Origin: Gongronella butleri
Lineage: Eukaryota; Mucoromycota; Mucoromycetes; Mucorales; Cunninghamellaceae
Reading direction: 5' to 3'
Length of the DNA: 64,000 nt
Assembly: GCA_025201375.1 (NCBI GenBank)
Contig: JAIWZP010000005.1
Coordinates: 868,001-932,000, forward strand
In this document: piece after piece, positions 59,307 to 64,000 of the stretch
Position numbering within the stretch: the stretch's first letter is position 1
Layout of the letters: every line of letters begins with the position of its first letter
Made by a program: the position numbers and the translations under genes
Notes under the pieces: generated by a model
Databases searched by the model: none
Told to the model about the DNA's origin: nothing
The model's input: the letters and a program-made list of their open reading frames with translations, nothing else

Positions 59307-62140
59307 ATGGACTTTGACAGTGCCGACTCGCCCGCTGAGGCTGCGTCCAAGAAGCGATCGCGTGCGGCTCGCGCTTGTAAGAACTGCTGAAGCTGTAAAA
59401 GGACATGTAAGTGCTCACTATGCCTTTGTGTTTTATACGCTTCCTAGGCGACAACTGCCGACAGCGCAGGATCAAGTAAGAAAAAAGAGAAAAAAACGAA
59501 AAAAGCGAATTTGTGCGCCCCTGACGTCGGTGGCCTGTGAAATTGACCCGCCATTTCCCACTTTTTCGTGCTTTTTTTACGCTGGCTTTTGTAGGTGTGA
59601 CGCCGACGTCAAGTCGCCCTGCACCATGTGTATGCACTATGTGTGCGAGTGCACGTTTCGTGGGGTAAAATGCTTTCCTTTTTCACGTTCTTGTGGGGTC
59701 ACTCACACGTCTTTTTTGGTCATATAGGTGCAACAAGACTCGAATTCAAAAGGGTAAGGTTTTGCCGCGCCGCGCGATCGAGATTGGCTAGAGACGGGGG
59801 ATGGATTTGTGGATTTTGCAGGCGCGTGATGCTGATTTGATGCGCTTTTTCTTTTTTTCTTTTTTTTTTCCCAGGTACATTGAGAGCCTGGATACACGAT
59901 TGCAGAAGCTCGAGACAGTGCTAAAGGGCCTGCACGGGCCGCCAGCAGATGACACGGACCGCCCACCGGCAAAAAAGACGTGTTTGCGCTCCGAGCAGCA
60001 ATATGCCCCGCGCACCAGCGACAATGACACAGAGAAGATGTCCGTCAAGTACAACGGGGAGAAAATCATGCGGTACATGGGTCGTTCATCCGTGTATTAT
60101 GATGTTGGCAAGTACAATCAATATGACATTGACGATTTTGAGGATTATTACGCCAATGCAAAGCACGACATGCACGACATGATGCCCGTGTCTCTACAGA
60201 AGGAATTGATCAAGAGGTACGAGCGTGGGAGCGCTATTGGGTAACCGGTAAAAAAAAAAAAAAAGAGCTCAATGTTTTTTTTTTCGCTTTTTTGTTGTCG
60301 CTGTTTTAGATTTGCCAACGTGCAATCATTGGTAACGCCGATCATCGACAAGGAGGTGGTGCTCGAGTACGCGGATCAGCTTCCAACCAATCCGCTGCTG
60401 GTATGTGCCATTTGTTCGTATGTGCACGCGGTGACGCCCTTGGATGACAAGGTGTTTGAGCAGCACGGCATTAAAGATCGCAAGCAGCTGTATCAACAAT
60501 TGCTCAATCTCGAGAACGAATTGCTAAAGACCGAGTGTCTGACGCCGTCCATCACCAACATCCAGGCATTGCTCATCATCTGCTGCCGTCCCACCAATTT
60601 GCGGCATTTCAACAATATTTGGCTACAATCAGGTCTCGCTGTTCGCATGGTAAGAAGGAAAAGAACTGAAAAATAAGGGGGGGGATGACACGGGATTTCA
60701 TCTTTTTTTTTTTACGCGCGATAGTGCCAAGATCTCGGATTTCATCTCAAATTGCGTGCTGTGTCATACTCTGAAAAGATGGAGCAGCTTGGTCGGCGGC
60801 TCTGGTACATTTCGTATATGTTTGATCGATGGGTCAGCTCTGTGCTTGGGCGTCCGCTTGCGATTCAAGATTCCGACTGCAGTGTGACGCTCCCCGCGTA
60901 CGCTGCTGGCGATCGCGAAGGTGAGAGCTTTGTTCTATTCATCAAGCTGTCGTGGGTGCTTGGCGAGGTGCAGCGGCGGCTCTATACCCCTCGTGCCAAG
61001 GCGAATCTGGGCAAATTGACGCAGAAACAGATGCTGGATCAAATCCAGTCTCTGGAGGGCCTTCTGGCGCAATGGCAGGACCAGATTCCGGATTATTTAC
61101 GCGTGACAATGGATGACATCAAGGCATTGGACATGCTGTCGGCCGACGACAAGGCCACGCTGCTTGCAAGTCCGCGATGGCAGCTTGGCGGGTACATGAT
61201 CATTGGCGCGTTTGCCGTGCACATCCTCATCCACCGCCCATTCTTGTCCCCCGACGACCGCGGCATGTATATCGACTCGAGTGCAGCACGGTGCACGGAA
61301 TTGGCGTGTCTCGGCATGGATTTGCTGTCTCAGATGCCAAGTAAATGCTATGCGATTCTAGGCTGGAACGTCCTCATGTATTGCGGCGTCCTTTGCACCC
61401 TTGTCATCGCTCACAATTGCACCAGTGCCGACCCAGAGACTGTCGCGGTGGCAAAGCACTATTTCGAGTTCAAAATCCTCGATTGGCTCACTACCCTCGA
61501 AAACACGGCTCCTTTTAATGAGCCCGTGCGCCCACACATGAGGATGGCCATGCAGCTCTTGCGTGTCGGCAGCCTCTTTCAAAAAATCATGCTTGCATTG
61601 TCCACCACATCCAATTCATCCACCTCGACCACCGCGTCACCGGCCGATTCAACCTCGCACACGTCCGACACTCAATTGCCCACGGCCGCATCAGACACCG
61701 CCAAGCCTTCCACGCAAACCACCTCCGCTGCCCCTCCAACAACAGCACCGCCAACATCAGGGGCCGAGCCCGGCAGTGAAGTGTCGTCCTCTGCACAGCC
61801 ATTAAACGCACTTTCGAATGATTTTTTCGCTGGGCTAAGGTCCAATCTGTTTGACGGCTTTCCCAGTGGGCTTTTTGGCCTGGATGGGCCCTTTGGCATG
61901 AACGACCTTCTTCTCCAGCAGCAGCATCAGCCACAAGCCATGTTTTCAACGCAACCCATCCCGTCAAACCTCTTTTCACCGCAATTCCAGCAAGTGCTGC
62001 AGCAATTCGACACACAGGCTCCTCCTCCAGCTGACACCATACCCCTTGATCTTGATCTTGGTAAGTAATAAAAAAAAAAAGGTGTATTGGAGAGAACAAG
62101 AGAGGAAAAGATTTGCTGACCTATTTTTTTTGCAGATTGA
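59307..62140 (+). CDS. Zn2Cys6 transcription factor B2
   Basis: Eight exons: 59307-59376, 59448-59475, 59595-59664, 59728-59753, 59875-60216, 60310-60649, 60725-62060 and a 5-nt end 62136-62140, giving 738 residues. Splicing recreates the zinc cluster CDNCRQRRIKC, then DADVKSPCTMCMHYVCEC, at residues 24-52. Intron 1 cuts the first Cys codon (phase 1) and intron 2 lies in the codon before the third Cys. The coiled linker is YIESLDTRLQKLETVLKGL. The Fungal_trans region includes SGLAVRMCQDLGFHLKL and RRLWYISYMFDRWVSSVLGRP, close to B1. The C-terminal 150 residues are Ser/Thr/Pro- then Gln/Phe-rich, suggesting an activation domain. If the last intron is retained, the end changes only from LGSTOP-type LD to LGK. 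Confidence 0.9.
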
Positions 62141-62546
62141 TCGACTTCATTTCGTCCTTTCAGCTTGAATCGTTCTATTTATTACGCGCAATAAAGGCGG
62201 GGGGGGGCTTGCCCCTCTCAAAATGTGACATGATTCTCGGGCCACACTGGCTTGAATTCATCCATTTCTGCAAAAAAAAAAAAAAAAAATAGCGGGAAAT
62301 GCACATTGAATCGCGTTCAATGGCATCGCATTGTGTCCGTGTCGCGTCATTGCTCTTTCTGCAGGTCAGAATCGGCAAATCGGCGGGGGCTGGAACCACG
62401 CGCCATCTGAGCCTTGTGTCACATTGTGCCTGTTTGGCTTCCATTCCGGCCCTTGCCAAGTTTTCTATTCTTCTTTTTCCTTTTTTTCTTTTCATATTTA
62501 CGCTCTTTCCAGCCACACGCGCCACGCCTCTCCCCCTTTTTGAATC
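62141..62546. other. Intergenic, metacaspase promoter
   Basis: About 400 bp with a G8 run near 62201 and an A19 run near 62271-62289. The stretch just before the metacaspase ATG is T- and C-rich. No gene was recognised. Confidence 0.5.
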
Positions 62547-63150
62547 ATGGACCACTTGAAAAAATACCACCAGCAGTATAAACAGTTCAAACAGGAACAA
62601 CAATACCAAGAACAGACATACCAAGAGCAGGAACAACAACAATACGCGCCGCCTCCTCCCGCTAACACCTATCCCACTTCTTATGGCCAGCCTCTCGATC
62701 AGTTCCAAGACCCTCGCCGCCAGGTAAAAGCAAGCAAACAAAGAAAAGAAAAGAAAAAGGAAGAAATCAGCCAATGGGTCACTAACGCCCGTCATTGATG
62801 CGATTTCCTTCAGACCCCTGAGCCATCCTACGTCACTAGCTCGCGCCCTGGCGACGACCTGTATCTTCACGTCAACCCCAACCAGAGCGAGGCGCCCGAA
62901 TTCAAGCTTTCCAGCTGTAAATCCGTCAATTGAACGCATTTGCCGCCAATTCCCGGCTCATCCTTGTTGTTTTTCTTTTAGGCCAGGGCCGCAAGCGTGC
63001 CTTGTTGATTGGCATCAACTATTTTGGCTCCAAAAACCAGCTCAATGGCTGTATCAATGACGTGCACAATGTCAAGTCCTTTTTGATCGAGCGATTCAAT
63101 TTCAAAGAGGCAAGGAGTGGCTGGGAAAGCAATGCAGCATGACGCTAAAC

Positions 63151-63187
<37 letters not shown>

Positions 63188-64000
63188 TGCAGGAGGACAT
63201 GGTGATTCTGACCGACGACAAGCAGGACCCCAAATTCATCCCCACGCGCGCTAACATCATTTCCGCGTGTAATTGGCTCGTCAGAGATGCCGATGACGAC
63301 GATTCGTACGCTCTTTGTTTCTGCATAAGGCACTGCCGGATCTCACACGCGTCTGCTTTTCTTTATTTTTATTTTTTTACAGGTTTTTCTTCCATTACAG
63401 CGGCCACGGCGGCAGCGTGCAGGATGTCAGCGGCGATGAGGATGATGGCTTCGACGAGACCATTTATCCCGTGGATTTCGAGAGCTATGAGGGTGAGAGC
63501 GGCCAGATCATCGACGATGTAAGGAAACCAAAATGGAAAGCAATGAAATGCGACGCGTGCTGCTAACTTTTTTATTTTTTAAATTTGCAGGATTTGCACG
63601 CGATGCTTGTGAAACCGTTGCCCAAGGGTTGCCGTCTGACGTGCATTTTCGACAGCTGCCACAGCGGCACGGTGCTGGATTTGCCGTACGTGTATTCGAC
63701 CAAGGGAACCATCAAGCAGCAGAATCTGTTCAAGGACGCCGGCATGGGCTTGCTGTCCGCGGGCATCCAGTATGCCACCACTGGCCAAAAGGATAAGGCT
63801 CTCAGCTCGCTCATGGCCCTTGGCAAGCAAATGATCGAGACCAAGCGCACAGAGAGCGCCAATCGCGAGCGCAACAGCTCCACTGCCGACGTCGTCATGT
63901 TCTCGGGGTAAGGCTGTGCGCAATTATCTGCAAACGCGCGCTCATCACACCCGATTCCCTCTCTTTTAATAATAATTGCATGTTTTACAGATGCAAGGGT
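62547..64000 (+). CDS. Type I metacaspase (5' part, cut by window end)
   Basis: Visible exons: 62547-62723, 62814-62916, 62982-63109, 63193-63305, 63383-63518, 63591-63907 and 63991 onward, about 328 residues so far. The N-terminal prodomain (residues 1-90) is Gln/Tyr/Pro-rich, as in Yca1/Mca1. The p20 region starts at [20 protein letters not shown]. The catalytic His lies in FHYSGHGG (His182) and the catalytic Cys in IFDSCHSG (Cys242). The last visible residues, MFSGCKG, match the conserved (W/F)SGCKD motif. Metacaspases are Ca2+-dependent Arg/Lys-specific proteases linked to protein quality control and stress-related death. The third intron starts with GC rather than GT and includes a T32 tract. 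The p10 end lies beyond the window. Confidence 0.94.

Noticed and set aside
59307..59388. Short protein ending ACKNC read straight through from the B2 start
   Set aside because: It ends at a stop inside intron 1; splicing from 59376 to 59448 restores a full Zn2Cys6 cluster, so it is not a separate gene.
1..64000. tRNA, rRNA or CRISPR features
   Set aside because: No tRNA with both A and B boxes and a cloverleaf, no rRNA segment, and no regular short repeat-spacer array was found by eye; a tRNA could still be missed.

Overview
The window is nuclear DNA of a filamentous fungus. The protein families are fungal: Zn2Cys6 transcription factors, Ste12, a PH-CRIB PAK kinase, an Ssr4-type SWI/SNF subunit and a type I metacaspase. 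Genes are compact, with one to nine short GT-AG introns, often with long poly-T or poly-A tracts. An LRRC40-type protein and a Zn-finger-less Ste12 make an early-diverging lineage (perhaps Mucoromycota) plausible, but that placement is an inference. All gene models below were spliced by hand; exon sums keep frame and joins restore family motifs. The track of possible coding frames allows non-ATG starts, so starts were re-read from the DNA.

Layout: (1) 1-1.5 kb repeat block. (2) 1.5-6.8 kb: Ssr4-like protein (-), proteasome alpha subunit PSMA3/Pre10 (+), NRAMP metal transporter (+). (3) 6.8-9.4 kb gene-poor block. (4) 9.4-20 kb: small mitochondrial protein (-), universal stress protein (+), a fused GT31-GT32 membrane glycosyltransferase (+) and a tandem pair of zinc alcohol dehydrogenases (+). 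(5) 20-24.1 kb repeat block. (6) 24.1-42.9 kb: flavin amine oxidase (-), Ste12 (-), Cla4/PAK kinase (+), Crz1-like C2H2 factor (-), tail-anchored-like membrane protein (-), LRRC40-like LRR protein (-). (7) 42.9-45.4 kb repeat block. (8) 45.4-54.1 kb: exosome subunit Rrp46 (-), two head-to-head Zn2Cys6 factors, CUE-domain protein (+). (9) 54.1-56.2 kb repeat block. (10) 56.2-64 kb: a second head-to-head Zn2Cys6 pair and a metacaspase cut off by the window end.

Themes. The region is rich in regulators: four Zn2Cys6 proteins in two divergent pairs whose introns cut the zinc cluster at matching places, plus Ste12, Cla4 and a Crz1-like factor. Cla4 and Ste12 belong to the same polarity/mating/filamentation signalling network and lie divergently 2 kb apart. 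The gene-poor blocks share diverged repeat families and clusters of TACTGTA-type palindromes. The most unusual features are very small exons (3, 5, 7, 7, 9 and 10 nt) and a recurrent TGACGCG(T/C)TTTT-like element inside many introns, possibly an extended branch-site context.
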